Shown: positions 7,928 through 15,439, numbered from the stretch's first letter. The stretch is 28,744 nt of DNA from an uncultured Lentisphaeria bacterium (GCA_905197955.1 CAJKAR010000048.1:1-28744), one strand, 5' to 3'. Numbers and translations: made by a program. Notes: generated from the letters alone by a model not told the origin.

Positions 7928-8329
7928 ATGAAAAAGTCTCTCTTTCTTGCCGCCGGAACATTCTGTGCCGTACTTCTCATGACCGGCTGTGCCGGCGTCA
8001 CCACAAACAACGGAGGTGTGGCACCGATTTCTTCTGGCCCGAACTTCTACACGGAGGTTTCTGCCAACGCGATTCTCCAGCCGACAGCCGGAAGCGACTA
8101 CACCGTAGTGAAACGTGATGTGAAAGCCACTGCGAAACTGATGAGCTACTTCACGTGTGTTAATATTGGTGATGTCTCCTTCGCGACCCTGAAGGCGGAA
8201 GCTCTCAAGCAGGTTCCCGGAGCTCAGGATCTGGTCGATGTAAAGATGGATTACTCCATGAAAAATATTTGTGGAATTAACGAAGTTACGGTGACATTGA
8301 CCGGAACAGCGGTAAAATTCAATAAATAA
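7928..8329 (+). CDS. TRL-like outer-envelope lipoprotein
   Basis: The 133-residue product starts with a lipoprotein signal, MKKSLFLAAGTFCAVLLMTGC, with C21 as the lipidated residue. The mature part has the TRL-like pattern: a segment that becomes a beta-strand (FYTEVSANAIL), then TAKLMSYFTCVNIGDVSFATLKAEALKQ and VDVKMDYSMKNICGINEVTVTLTGTAV. The domain's function is unknown. AAGGAAATGGT precedes the ATG. It is the first gene of a co-directional series of exported proteins and has its own promoter and inverted repeat. A hairpin follows the stop, so expression may drop before the beta-helix gene. Confidence 0.75.
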   Translation: MKKSLFLAAGTFCAVLLMTGCAGVTTNNGGVAPISSGPNFYTEVSANAILQPTAGSDYTVVKRDVKATAKLMSYFTCVNIGDVSFATLKAEALKQVPGAQDLVDVKMDYSMKNICGINEVTVTLTGTAVKFNK

Positions 8330-8341
8330 CATATTGTCTGG

Positions 8342-8376
8342 AACAGGTCGGCAATTGTTGAAGTTGCCGGCCTGTT
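8342..8376 (+). terminator. Hairpin after the TRL-like lipoprotein gene (weak terminator or attenuator)
   Basis: Arms at 8342-8354 (aacaggtcggcaa) and 8364-8376 (ttgccggcctgtt) pair along 13 bp with one G-U wobble and a 9-base loop. Only TTTC follows rather than a long T-run. The next ribosome-binding site (AAGGAGGAG) begins 4 bp later, so partial read-through is likely. Confidence 0.5.
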
Positions 8377-8391
8377 TCATAAGGAGGAGTC

Positions 8392-9711
8392 ATGCGACAC
8401 AGTAAAGTAAACCTGCTATGGGGAATGCTCCTGATCTGGACATCTCAGGGCATCGCCGCGGACTGGTATGTTTCTCTGGCGACAGGGAATAACAGGAACG
8501 CGGGAACAAAAGAAGCTCCTTTCAAAAATATCTGGAAAGCAATTTCAACTTCTGCCCCCGGAGATACACTTCATGTGGCGGCGGGAAATTATCCCGGCAA
8601 GATGTCCTGCGGTTGGATCAACATGGATAAACCTGTGAATCTGATCGGAGGCTACAATGCCGATTTTTCGGAAAGAAATCCGCTTGTACATCACACGATG
8701 CTGCGTCCGACCAATGCCCAGAATGCCACAAAACCAACGTTCGGTACATTGACAATAAAAACTCGCAAGTTCGGGAAAAACTCCAATATTCTGATTGATG
8801 GTTTCATATTCGACCACACTCAAGCCAACAGCTATCACGAGCGGGAAGGCAAACCGGAAGGATTCACACACGGGATGTTGACTATTCCGCCTGCCAGGGG
8901 AGGTACGAAAAATCCCTCCATCGACAAGGCTCTGCTCAATGCGGAAACAGATGGAACGTTTACAATTCAAAACTGTCTCTTCCTGAACGGTGGTAATTTT
9001 GCGGTTCTGACGGCTCATTTTTCCGGGAATGTAAAAATTCGGAACAATGTCTTCATCGGGAATCGTATGATGGCTGCCGACGTGAGAAGTACCAACGGAA
9101 AAGCCGGAATGGTGGATTTTGAATTCGCCAACAACACGCTGCTCTTTACATGGACACGTACGAAGGCTTTTGAGGATATGGGATTCGGCGTTCGGGCCAA
9201 TGCCAATATGGCAACGAATATTCATCACAATATCATCGGGTTGAATACCATGTCCGGTTTTGACAACACAAAGGGCAATGACAAGACCAAAAAGGTCAAA
9301 TTGGAAAACAACATCTTTTTCCTGAACAAGACCTCCGATGTGACTGTTACCATCAGTCCTTCCATCAAATTCATGAAAGTGGAAGATGATGGTTTTGATG
9401 ACCTGGGCGAGCTAGAGGGCATGGTAAGTGTCAAAGACAATATTGCCTTAAAAGATCCGGCATTGTTCAAAGGTATTATCGACGTGAAGTATCTGGAGGC
9501 ATTCCTGAATGCCACTTATTCCGAAAAAGTCGATTACGATGAAAATTCTCCGATGAACCAATTCCGTGCCGCACTCGGATTGAACAAGCAGGGAAAGATC
9601 ACTTCCAAGGTCTCAATGTTTGCCAATCCCTATCCATTTGACAGCGCGATCAGATTTTTCGGCGCGGTTCAGAATGTCGGAGCTCAGAACCCTCTCCAGG
9701 TGAGGGAATGA
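8392..9711 (+). CDS. Secreted right-handed parallel beta-helix protein (DUF1565-like)
   Basis: The 439-residue product has a signal peptide (about 1-22, ending SQGIAA) followed by DWYVSLATGNNRNAGTKEAPF, the GxxxNxGTxxxPF opening of DUF1565 and related beta-helix proteins. Coil signatures include FTIQNCLFLNGGNFAVLTA, VKIRNNVFIGN, FEFANNTLLFT and ATNIHHNIIG. Beta-helix proteins of this sort bind or cleave acidic polysaccharides, but no lyase residues can be assigned, so a structural or binding role is as likely. The ribosome-binding site AAGGAGGAG is strong. The stop overlaps the start of the small lipoprotein gene (ATGA), which suggests co-translation. Confidence 0.8.
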   Translation: MRHSKVNLLWGMLLIWTSQGIAADWYVSLATGNNRNAGTKEAPFKNIWKAISTSAPGDTLHVAAGNYPGKMSCGWINMDKPVNLIGGYNADFSERNPLVHHTMLRPTNAQNATKPTFGTLTIKTRKFGKNSNILIDGFIFDHTQANSYHEREGKPEGFTHGMLTIPPARGGTKNPSIDKALLNAETDGTFTIQNCLFLNGGNFAVLTAHFSGNVKIRNNVFIGNRMMAADVRSTNGKAGMVDFEFANNTLLFTWTRTKAFEDMGFGVRANANMATNIHHNIIGLNTMSGFDNTKGNDKTKKVKLENNIFFLNKTSDVTVTISPSIKFMKVEDDGFDDLGELEGMVSVKDNIALKDPALFKGIIDVKYLEAFLNATYSEKVDYDENSPMNQFRAALGLNKQGKITSKVSMFANPYPFDSAIRFFGAVQNVGAQNPLQVRE

Positions 9712-9884
9712 GAAGAAAACGAGTCATTCGTTTGGGTATTGAGGTTGTCCTGCTTGCCGCCCTGCTGTCTACGGCAGGTTGCGCGACGACACGGTATGAA
9801 CAGGACAAACGGGAATATCGGCGGCAGGAGGCGGCAGAACGGTTCTGTGAAGCACTTGTCGATTTTATTATAGAATCCATCTAA
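9708..9884 (+). CDS. 58-residue lipoprotein
   Basis: The frame starts at the ATGA overlap with the beta-helix gene. It encodes MRRKRVIRLGIEVVLLAALL followed by STAGC, a clear lipobox with Cys 25. The mature part is about 34 residues, strongly charged (TTRYEQDKREYRRQEAAERF) and predicted helical. It has no family I recognise. The translational coupling suggests that it works with, or helps localise, the beta-helix protein. Small entericidin-like or pilot-type lipoproteins are possible analogues, but this is speculation. Confidence 0.7.
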   Translation: MRRKRVIRLGIEVVLLAALLSTAGCATTRYEQDKREYRRQEAAERFCEALVDFIIESI

Positions 9885-9918
9885 ACAAAAACATCTTTTA
9901 AGAAAAGGGAAAACAATT

Positions 9919-10269
9919 ATGCCTCAGAAACTGATCAGCAACTTCATCAACATCGTGACCAGAAAATATATCTGCTTTTACGGTCGTGCCGGTCGAGCGG
10001 AATTCTGGCTCTGGATTCTAGCAACCTTCATCGTCAGTACCGTTCTGGGGTTCATTCCCAAAATTGGAACGATCCTCAGTTTTATTTGGACATTAGCGGT
10101 GCTTTTGCCCAGTCTGGGGGTTACTGCACGACGCCTGCATGACCGGAATAAATCCGGGTGGACAATTTTGATCACTCTTATTCCATTCATCGGCGCTTTG
10201 ATTCTTATGATCATGTGCATTCCGGAAGGCGACAAAAACGATAACAAGTTTGGCTCGGCAATCAATTAA
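9919..10269 (+). CDS. DUF805 inner-membrane protein
   Basis: The 116-residue product matches the DUF805 pattern. It opens with an amphipathic segment and YICFYGRAGRAEFWLW (17-32), contains the conserved GVTARRLHDRNKSGWTIL (65-82), and ends with a polar tail containing GDKNDNKFG. Three to four hydrophobic segments span about 29-47, 49-63, 80-90 and 92-101. The function of DUF805 is unknown; members are small membrane proteins, some near phage or stress genes. An AG-rich site (AAGAAAAGGG) precedes the ATG. It lies 34 bp after the small lipoprotein, with no terminator between. Confidence 0.85.
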   Translation: MPQKLISNFINIVTRKYICFYGRAGRAEFWLWILATFIVSTVLGFIPKIGTILSFIWTLAVLLPSLGVTARRLHDRNKSGWTILITLIPFIGALILMIMCIPEGDKNDNKFGSAIN

Positions 10270-10297
10270 AATATAAGAAAACAGCTTGGAGGAAAAA

Positions 10298-10876
10298 ATG
10301 AAAAAAAGTCTTACACTGGCTTTGCTTTGCGGTCTTGCTTTGGGAAGTTTCGCAGCGGAAACCATTTATCGTGGTGATTCCACACAGGAAAAAGACATCA
10401 TTTGTTACTATCAGAGCGGCAACTTTTACCGTGATGCGGCGCGAAAACAGGTTCTTTACGCACATCCGGGAAATATGGTCGCAAAAGAAGCGCCGAAGGC
10501 TTCTCCCTCCAACAGCATCTTTCGGCTGCAGGGAAACCGCATCTTTAAGGGATATTCCATTAATCAGGCGGATTGCCTGGGCACGCTGATCGAAACGAAA
10601 ACTCAGCGCGGAAATGTTCTTGAAGCCGTGATTTACGAAGGGTTCGTTACATTCAAGGATACTGAAGAAAAACGCGAAACCGGAGGTATCACTGTCATTA
10701 CCGAATATCGCGTGCAGAAAGATGGAAAATATGTGCCAGGCAAGGTTCTTTATACGATCAAAAACAACAAAATCTATCGTGGTAATTCAACTGATGCCAA
10801 GGATTGTCTTGTGACATTTTCCGGAAACTTCACCAGTTCGCGATTGCTGTTCATGGCAATAGAGTTAACGAAATAG
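10298..10876 (+). CDS. Secreted repeat protein of unknown function
   Basis: The start is the ATG at 10298 preceded by TTGGAGG; an upstream TTG would overlap that site. The 192-residue product has a classic signal peptide (MKKSLTLALLCGLALGSFAA). I see three copies of an I-Y/F-K/R-G-x-S repeat: IYRGDSTQEKDII (23-35), IFKGYSINQADCL (82-94) and IYRGNSTDAKDCL (159-171). The later two are preceded by similar lead-ins (FRLQGN, YTIKNN). The pattern suggests short beta-hairpin repeats, as in proteins that read out as surface layers or adhesins, but I recognise no family. A long inverted repeat follows the gene. Confidence 0.7.
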   Translation: MKKSLTLALLCGLALGSFAAETIYRGDSTQEKDIICYYQSGNFYRDAARKQVLYAHPGNMVAKEAPKASPSNSIFRLQGNRIFKGYSINQADCLGTLIETKTQRGNVLEAVIYEGFVTFKDTEEKRETGGITVITEYRVQKDGKYVPGKVLYTIKNNKIYRGNSTDAKDCLVTFSGNFTSSRLLFMAIELTK

Positions 10877-10893
10877 TCTTATTCGACTGCATC

Positions 10894-10941
10894 TTGAAAA
10901 CCGGAAACTGATTCAGCTAGAAACTAGTTTCCGGTTTTCAA
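10894..10941 (+). terminator. Perfect 16-bp inverted repeat after the secreted repeat-protein gene
   Basis: Arms ttgaaaaccggaaact (10894-10909) and agtttccggttttcaa (10926-10941) are exactly complementary, with a 16-base loop. The site is placed as a terminator between two genes, but no T-run follows (acacaaaa). It could be a factor-dependent terminator, an mRNA-stabilising hairpin or a regulator site for the ankyrin gene that starts 27 bp later. Confidence 0.5.
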
Positions 10942-10967
10942 CACAAAATAATGGGGACAATACTGTA

Positions 10968-12428
10968 ATGAAACGAATATTATCTGGATTTTGCTGCTGT
11001 CTGTTCATCGTTTTTTCTCTGCATGGAGCTGAGAATCTTCCGCTTTTGATGCAGAAGGGAAAGTTTGAACAGGTAAAAAGGCTGGTGGAAGCTGGCAATG
11101 CGGATTTGAAAGCAACAGATCGTTTCAATAGAACCGTGCTTCATTGGGCTGCGGTTTCCCATGCCGGATTGATTCCCCTGTTATTGGAAAAAGGAGCGGA
11201 CATAGAAGCGCGGGATGGCAGCGGAATGACTCCGCTGCACCATGCCGTCAGTGCCCGGAATACAGAGTCGGTGGAAAAACTGCTTGCGGGGAAAGCGGAT
11301 ATCAAGGCTGCGGACAAAGCGCAGAATACCGTTCTTCACTTTGCCTGCCGGGGAAAAGATCCCAAAGCGGAAATCATCACGCTGCTGCTGAAAAACGGAG
11401 CCGATGTCAATGCGAAAGACCACGGAGGGACAACGCCCTTCATGCTCGTCAACAGCTCCGACAGCTACAATGCTGAAGTTATCAGCGCCATATTCTCGGC
11501 AAAGCCGGACGTCAATGCACAGAACAGCCGAGGAGAAACGGCATTGATGCTCTGCATCCGGAAGTTCACTGCGGCGGATCCGCGCATTCCGGCTTCGATG
11601 CTTGTTATCCCCGGAATCAAACTGGATATTCAGGATAAAGACGGTAATTCCGCCATGCACATTGCCGCCGCGTTCCGTACCAATCTGGACAAAGCCGCTT
11701 ATGTGGTAGATGCACTCGGGGAGAAGAAGGCGAATCCGAATCTTCAGGATAAGCACGGCCGGACTCCGCTGTTCCTGGCGGTCGAGACAGACAACGCCCG
11801 GGCGATCGGCGTGCTGCTGGATAAATTCAAAGCCGATCCTGATTTACAATGCAATGACGGCAACTGTCCGGTTCTGTTTGCCGCTCAGCATGGCAATATT
11901 CCGCTGCTGCAGGCGCTCATCGGGAAAAAAGCTGATTTGAACGTCAAAGATAAAAACGGGGCGACTCCTCTGGTTCTGGCATTAAGAGCAAAAGAGATGC
12001 GTGATTTCCTGATCGCCTCCGGTGCTGATCTGGAGACCCAGGTGATGGACCGGGGAATGAAGATCCTGCATTTCGCCATTGAAAACTTCAGCGACGGCGA
12101 GCCGGCATGCTACCTGCTGGAAAAAGGTGCCAGCCCGGATTCAACGGATATGTTCGGAGACACCCCGCTGCATTATGCCGCGCGCGAGCGCAATCTTGTG
12201 GTGGTCAAGGCGCTCCTGGCGAAGAAAGCCGATGTCAACTGTCAGAATAAGAATGGTGAAACGCCGATTTTCCTTGCGGCAGGCAGGGGGGATGTGGAAA
12301 TTGTAAAACTGCTGCTGGATAACGGCGCAAAACTGGATGTGAAAACGAAAAAAGGCAAATCGATATCGGACTATGCCGGCGGCGATACGCGGAAACTGCT
12401 GGAAAGCCGGTCCGATTTTCGCCCGTAA
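10968..12428 (+). CDS. Secreted ankyrin-repeat protein
   Basis: The 486-residue product has a signal peptide (MKRILSGFCCCLFIVFSLHGA) followed by about twelve ankyrin repeats filling the rest. Clear units include NRTVLHWAAVSHAGLIPLLL, GMTPLHHAVSARNTESVEKLL, HGRTPLFLAVETDNARAIGVLL, FGDTPLHYAARERNLVVVKALL and NGETPIFLAAGRGDVEIVKLLL, with loops of the DVNAKDxxG kind. Such arrays bind proteins, and the signal peptide places this one in the periplasm or outside. The spacing to the next gene is 18 bp, so the two are probably co-transcribed. Only a weak GGGGA site precedes the ATG. Confidence 0.85.
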   Translation: MKRILSGFCCCLFIVFSLHGAENLPLLMQKGKFEQVKRLVEAGNADLKATDRFNRTVLHWAAVSHAGLIPLLLEKGADIEARDGSGMTPLHHAVSARNTESVEKLLAGKADIKAADKAQNTVLHFACRGKDPKAEIITLLLKNGADVNAKDHGGTTPFMLVNSSDSYNAEVISAIFSAKPDVNAQNSRGETALMLCIRKFTAADPRIPASMLVIPGIKLDIQDKDGNSAMHIAAAFRTNLDKAAYVVDALGEKKANPNLQDKHGRTPLFLAVETDNARAIGVLLDKFKADPDLQCNDGNCPVLFAAQHGNIPLLQALIGKKADLNVKDKNGATPLVLALRAKEMRDFLIASGADLETQVMDRGMKILHFAIENFSDGEPACYLLEKGASPDSTDMFGDTPLHYAARERNLVVVKALLAKKADVNCQNKNGETPIFLAAGRGDVEIVKLLLDNGAKLDVKTKKGKSISDYAGGDTRKLLESRSDFRP

Positions 12429-12446
12429 CAGACAAAGAGCAGCAAA

Positions 12447-13058
12447 ATGACCGAGAACAACTTCAGTTTCACTCCGATGGCGAATGAAGACATCTCCATT
12501 CATATCGGTTCTGTTCCCGGAGCGGCCGCAGAGTCCGGAGCTCCGGCCGCTTCGGCGTCTCCCGTATCGGCGCAGCAGCCGGAAGCCGAGAGCATTTTCG
12601 GCGAAATCCCGGCGGTTCCGCCGCATCTCGTCCTGACCTGGAGCATTCACAAGATCGATACGCAGATTTCATGGTGCGAAGGCAAGTGGTTCTCCCACAA
12701 CATCCCGCCCGACTGGTGCGCTTACAATCATTCCAGTTTGGCTTCGTCGCTGCCGCTGCTGCTCTTAGCAAACCAACAGGGGGAGAACCGGTTCCTCTTC
12801 GCCGTTTCGGAAGCCCTGCGACAGGTCGGAATCAAAGCCGGAGTCCGCGAGGAAGACAACCGGATCGAGTGCTCCGTCGAACTCTTTCGGGAACCGGAAG
12901 CGCCACTCTTTTTTTATGAAGTGGAGCTTCGGTTCGATTTCCGAAGCATCTTTTATGCGGACGCGATCCGCGATGCGATGGAATGGTTTGCCGCATTTCC
13001 CGAATACCTTCCCGCCCCGGTTCCGGCCGCCGCATTCGAGCCGGTTTATTCCTCCTAG
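12447..13058 (+). CDS. Unrecognised 203-residue protein downstream of the ankyrin gene
   Basis: The N-terminal 55 residues are low-complexity and rich in Ala, Ser, Pro and Glu, apparently a flexible linker. A folded-looking domain follows (about 58-185), containing LVLTWSIHKIDTQISW, WCAYNHSSLASSLPLLLLA, a helix LFAVSEALRQVGIKA and two amphipathic strands (FFYEVELRFDF). There is no signal peptide. Third-codon positions are strongly G/C-rich, more than in the flanking genes, which supports real coding. I recognise no family. It lies 18 bp after the ankyrin gene and is the last gene of the series; a partner of the ankyrin protein is possible but unproven. Confidence 0.6.
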   Translation: MTENNFSFTPMANEDISIHIGSVPGAAAESGAPAASASPVSAQQPEAESIFGEIPAVPPHLVLTWSIHKIDTQISWCEGKWFSHNIPPDWCAYNHSSLASSLPLLLLANQQGENRFLFAVSEALRQVGIKAGVREEDNRIECSVELFREPEAPLFFYEVELRFDFRSIFYADAIRDAMEWFAAFPEYLPAPVPAAAFEPVYSS

Positions 13059-13224
13059 TACAACTATCACCAGAATGTATTCGAGGTTTTATGACAGTCT
13101 GCCAGTCTGATTTTTTCGTAAGCCAGGTCATGTGTAGAGACCGGAAGTTCGAATCTCTTTTCTACCATTTTCGCGATGTTCAAACTCTTTTTTGAGGCAG
13201 AATGAAGTTCCAGTTTCTCCCGGA

Positions 13225-13274
13225 GAATTTTTCGAGAAGTGAAAATGCTCCTCCTTTTGAGACTCGAAAAATTC
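13225..13274 (+). repeat. 12-bp perfect inverted repeat
   Basis: Arms gaatttttcgag (13225-13236) and ctcgaaaaattc (13263-13274) flank a 26-base spacer. It lies 30 bp left of the large palindrome. Confidence 0.55.
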
Positions 13275-13302
13275 GCCATTTTGAGGTGGAGAGAATTTTT
13301 CT

Positions 13303-13340
13303 GGAAAATAAAAAAATGGTCGACCATTTTTTTATTCTCC
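13303..13340 (+). repeat. 38-bp near-perfect palindrome
   Basis: The left half, ggaaaataaaaaaatggtc (13303-13321), and the reverse complement of the right half (13322-13340) agree at 18 of 19 positions, with no loop and a GTCGAC core. A-runs on one arm and T-runs on the other give the form of a bidirectional terminator, but both neighbouring genes are several hundred bases away. Confidence 0.65.
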
Positions 13341-13874
13341 TTTGACCGGATCTCTGATCGTTTTTTATCGTTCCCGGGACTTTTGACTCTGAATTGATTC
13401 ATTTGCAGTGTCGGAAAGGATCCACTTTTTTCGATTTTCCTCTGTGTTTCCGATGACCTTCCGCCAAATTCTCCCGGAAATAGAGGTTATAGGCTTTTCG
13501 ATTGGTAAAGTAAAGTCGGGAAAACGCACAAAAATCCGACCTCTTGATTTGGGGCGTTGAAAAACGGGTCGTTCCGCTTACAAAAATATGTTGTAATAGA
13601 TTTATTATCAAGCCATTGATCAAAAAGCCTACCGGGGTCGAAATCGAAAGTTTTAGTTGTAACAGCCCTACCATTTTCAAGGTTAAAATCAGGAGAAAAT
13701 AGCCTTTTTCCGTTTTTTCCGAAATTTCCGGGCAATGGTCGTTTTTCCTGGCTGGCAAACTGCCGGTCTATTGTTTCTCTGACTCCCTATTCCGGGAAGC
13801 TGAAAGCATATTGAATCCGCAACAGCACCGTTTATCTTTGAATCCTTGCAATCATAATTGCGGGATATCGTAAC

Positions 13875-14165
13875 TCAAGGGGCTTTACCCCATCTTTTAA
13901 TAAAAGTTGTCCAACCTAGGGGAGTGGCGCAGGCTTTGCAGACATCCATCTGAGCCTGCAACAGGCCAAAGTGCAAATGCGGATGCCGTTTCCCAACTTT
14001 GGTTTTGTAATATGCATAGCCGTGGTAACAAGTGGCAAATAGTGTCACAGAATCAACACAAGCTTGCTTCAAAGTCTCCTGCCACTTTTTCTTATTAAAT
14101 TTCTCACCGATTCCCAGAATCAATGACGATGGATGAAAATCAAGATGGATCTGTCTGAATCTCAT
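13875..14165 (-). pseudogene. N-terminal fragment of a TIM-barrel glycoside hydrolase (beta-galactosidase/fucosidase-like)
   Basis: The first ~80 residues are coherent: RQIHLDFHPSSLILGIGEKF, then a helix, then VDSVTLFATCYHGYAYYKTKVGKRHPHLHFGLLQAQMDVCKA. In families of predicted TIM-barrel hydrolases that I recall with beta-galactosidase-like domains, this opening is followed by several hundred residues. Here it breaks after CKA into an unrelated ending (CATPLGWTTFIKRWGKAP) and stops. Its ATG overlaps the stop of the upstream mutarotase-like gene (ATGA), so the two were once translated together. The loss of nearly the whole enzyme makes it a remnant. Confidence 0.6.
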
Positions 14166-14716
14166 TTCAGATTTCCTTTATTTTTTATCTCATACTTCCG
14201 TGTAAACCGGACCTTTTCTCCTGGCCGCAAACGGAGTGTGGTAAAAAACTCCGGACAAATATAATTCATGCCGGTGTGCAGAGCACACTTTTCTGCGAAA
14301 TCATCCATCAACCGGATTCCCATTCCACCGGGAAAACAGATCTCCACCGACATCCAGCCGGAATAACGAATATAGGAGAAAGAGGGTTTCAATCCTTGAA
14401 AAAGAATCTTTCCCTGACTGTACCTCCACGACGGATTCGTCCGTTTCGGCGTAATCATAAACGGCGACGGCATCGTCATATATGTCCCCGCAGGAACTTC
14501 ATCATTAAACGCAATAAAATTATGCGCATACTGCATCCCGGAAATCTCTTTTTTCCCCGAATTCACAAACAGATAACGAACAATCAACTCAGGCAATTTC
14601 GGAGAAAGTTCTATTGTTTTCCAATAGTCATACGAAAAATCCTCCCTTTTGCCCTGCTGAAAAAAATAATTTTTCTTCCGTTGCGTTTCATCTTCCATGG
14701 AAAGTGCTTCAAACAC
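14162..14716 (-). pseudogene. Galactose-mutarotase-like protein, probably lacking its N-terminal part
   Basis: The readable part has the beta-sandwich pattern of aldose-epimerase-like proteins seen in glycan loci: WKTIELSPKLPELIVRYLFVNSG, MQYAHNFIAFND and the ending MNYICPEFFTTLRLRPGEKVRF. I recall family members of around 280 residues with an N-terminal half that is missing here, and the frame begins only with a GTG (14716) or ATG (14698). The remaining sequence has no internal stop, so a shorter working protein cannot be excluded. It was the first gene of an operon with the hydrolase fragment. The missing half should lie toward the IS3 remnant, but I see no trace of it at 14717-15055. Confidence 0.5.
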
Positions 14717-15055
14717 TCGTTTGTATCATTGATTTCATGAGGTTCCTGTTCCTTTTTACGGAATAAGCCATTCCCGATTTTTATGAAAACAGAATATCGT
14801 ACGAAAGGTACAATAGAGAATCAAAATCTTCCGCCTGCCCGCAGACATGATCGGCTGCGGAAGGATCCCGATGCGAACATAATTCTTCCCAAAAAAATTA
14901 TAGTTTCCAAATCGAAACTCCCGAATAAAACCTGCCGTCTCAAAGCAGGAGCCCGTATATATAATGTACCACTTTTTTCAAGGGCGGCATTATGTAGAAA
15001 CATTCAAAAATGCAGATTCCTTTTTTGAGAGTTCTTTATGCCGCTTGTTCCTCTT
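14717..15055. other. Intergenic stretch with a possible minus-strand promoter, no gene seen
   Basis: No frame here is convincing. On the minus strand TTGAAA (complement of 14976-14981) is followed after 16 bp by TATACG (complement of 14954-14959), a plausible promoter reading toward the mutarotase-like remnant. The leader would be about 230 bases, which fits with loss of the gene's 5' half. Confidence 0.3.
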
Positions 15056-15136
15056 TTATACAGCAGACACATGAAACCATCTTTCGTATTCATAAGGCGT
15101 CATGTAACCTACAGTTAAATCCGTAACAACAATTTC
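15056..15136 (-). pseudogene. C-terminal scrap of IS3 OrfB
   Basis: A frame overlapping the orfA stop reads EIVVTDLTVGYMTPYEYERW and ends HVSAV. The GYMTPYEYE motif resembles the usual end of IS3-family integrase subunits (GY.TP.E). The catalytic domain is absent. Confidence 0.45.
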
Positions 15137-15439
15137 TAATTCGCCTGACACATACTTTCATGCCGCTTTACCAATCGTTTTTTTAATACTATGATCAACT
15201 CGCCGATCGTCTCTTTGAGCTTCCGTTTTTCGCGTTTTAATCGCTCTCGGACATGATCCACTCCGCCCCGCTCAAATAGTTTGGCTCCATCCGTAAGCAG
15301 TTGATCCCGCCATTTGTAGTACATCCCCTGCGAGATTCCATGCTCATTGCACAATTCGCTGATCCGGCACTCTCCCTTCAGCCCCTCAAGCACTATCGCG
15401 AGCTTTTTTCCTGCCTGTCCATTGCTTTTTTGTGCTCAT
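15136..15439 (-). pseudogene. IS3-family OrfA, frameshifted
   Basis: OrfA is the DNA-binding half of the IS3 transposase. The helix-turn-helix is visible: LEGLKGECRISELCNEHGIS and MYYKWRDQLLTDGA, followed by a charged coiled-coil-like helix (VRERLKREKRKLKETIGELI). The natural start is ATG at 15439 (MSTKKQWTGRKK), but the frame is broken at a run of six T on the plus strand (15404-15409). With five bases the sequence reads RKKLAIVLEGLKGE, as expected. The downstream frame alone starts at 15393. No working transposase can be made. Confidence 0.7.

Larger units (their letters stand above)
13059..13874. other. 0.8-kb gene-poor block with several inverted repeats
   Basis: Open frames here (for example the minus-strand frames across 13067-13402 and 13399-13758) have Lys/Phe/Ser-rich composition, no ribosome-binding sites and no recognisable motif, so I do not call genes. 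The block contains a 12-bp perfect inverted repeat (13225-13236 with 13263-13274) and a 38-bp near-palindrome (13303-13340). Its T-rich plus strand and internal symmetry suggest a structured extragenic repeat or the remains of a mobile element. Confidence 0.45.

Noticed and set aside
7713..7931. A 72-codon plus-strand frame before the TRL-like lipoprotein gene
   Set aside because: It overlaps the lipoprotein promoter, palindrome and ribosome-binding site and has a composition expected from AT-rich intergenic DNA.
13130..13180. A tRNA-like 3' end (accggaagttcgaatctc ... ctacca)
   Set aside because: The T loop and CCA look suggestive, but the T stem pairs poorly and no acceptor, D or anticodon arm is present upstream, so I do not call a tRNA.
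13067..13758. Two minus-strand frames of 111 and 119 codons in the inverted-repeat block
   Set aside because: They run through palindromes, have no ribosome-binding sites and show Lys/Phe/Ser-biased composition; they are better explained as non-coding repeats.
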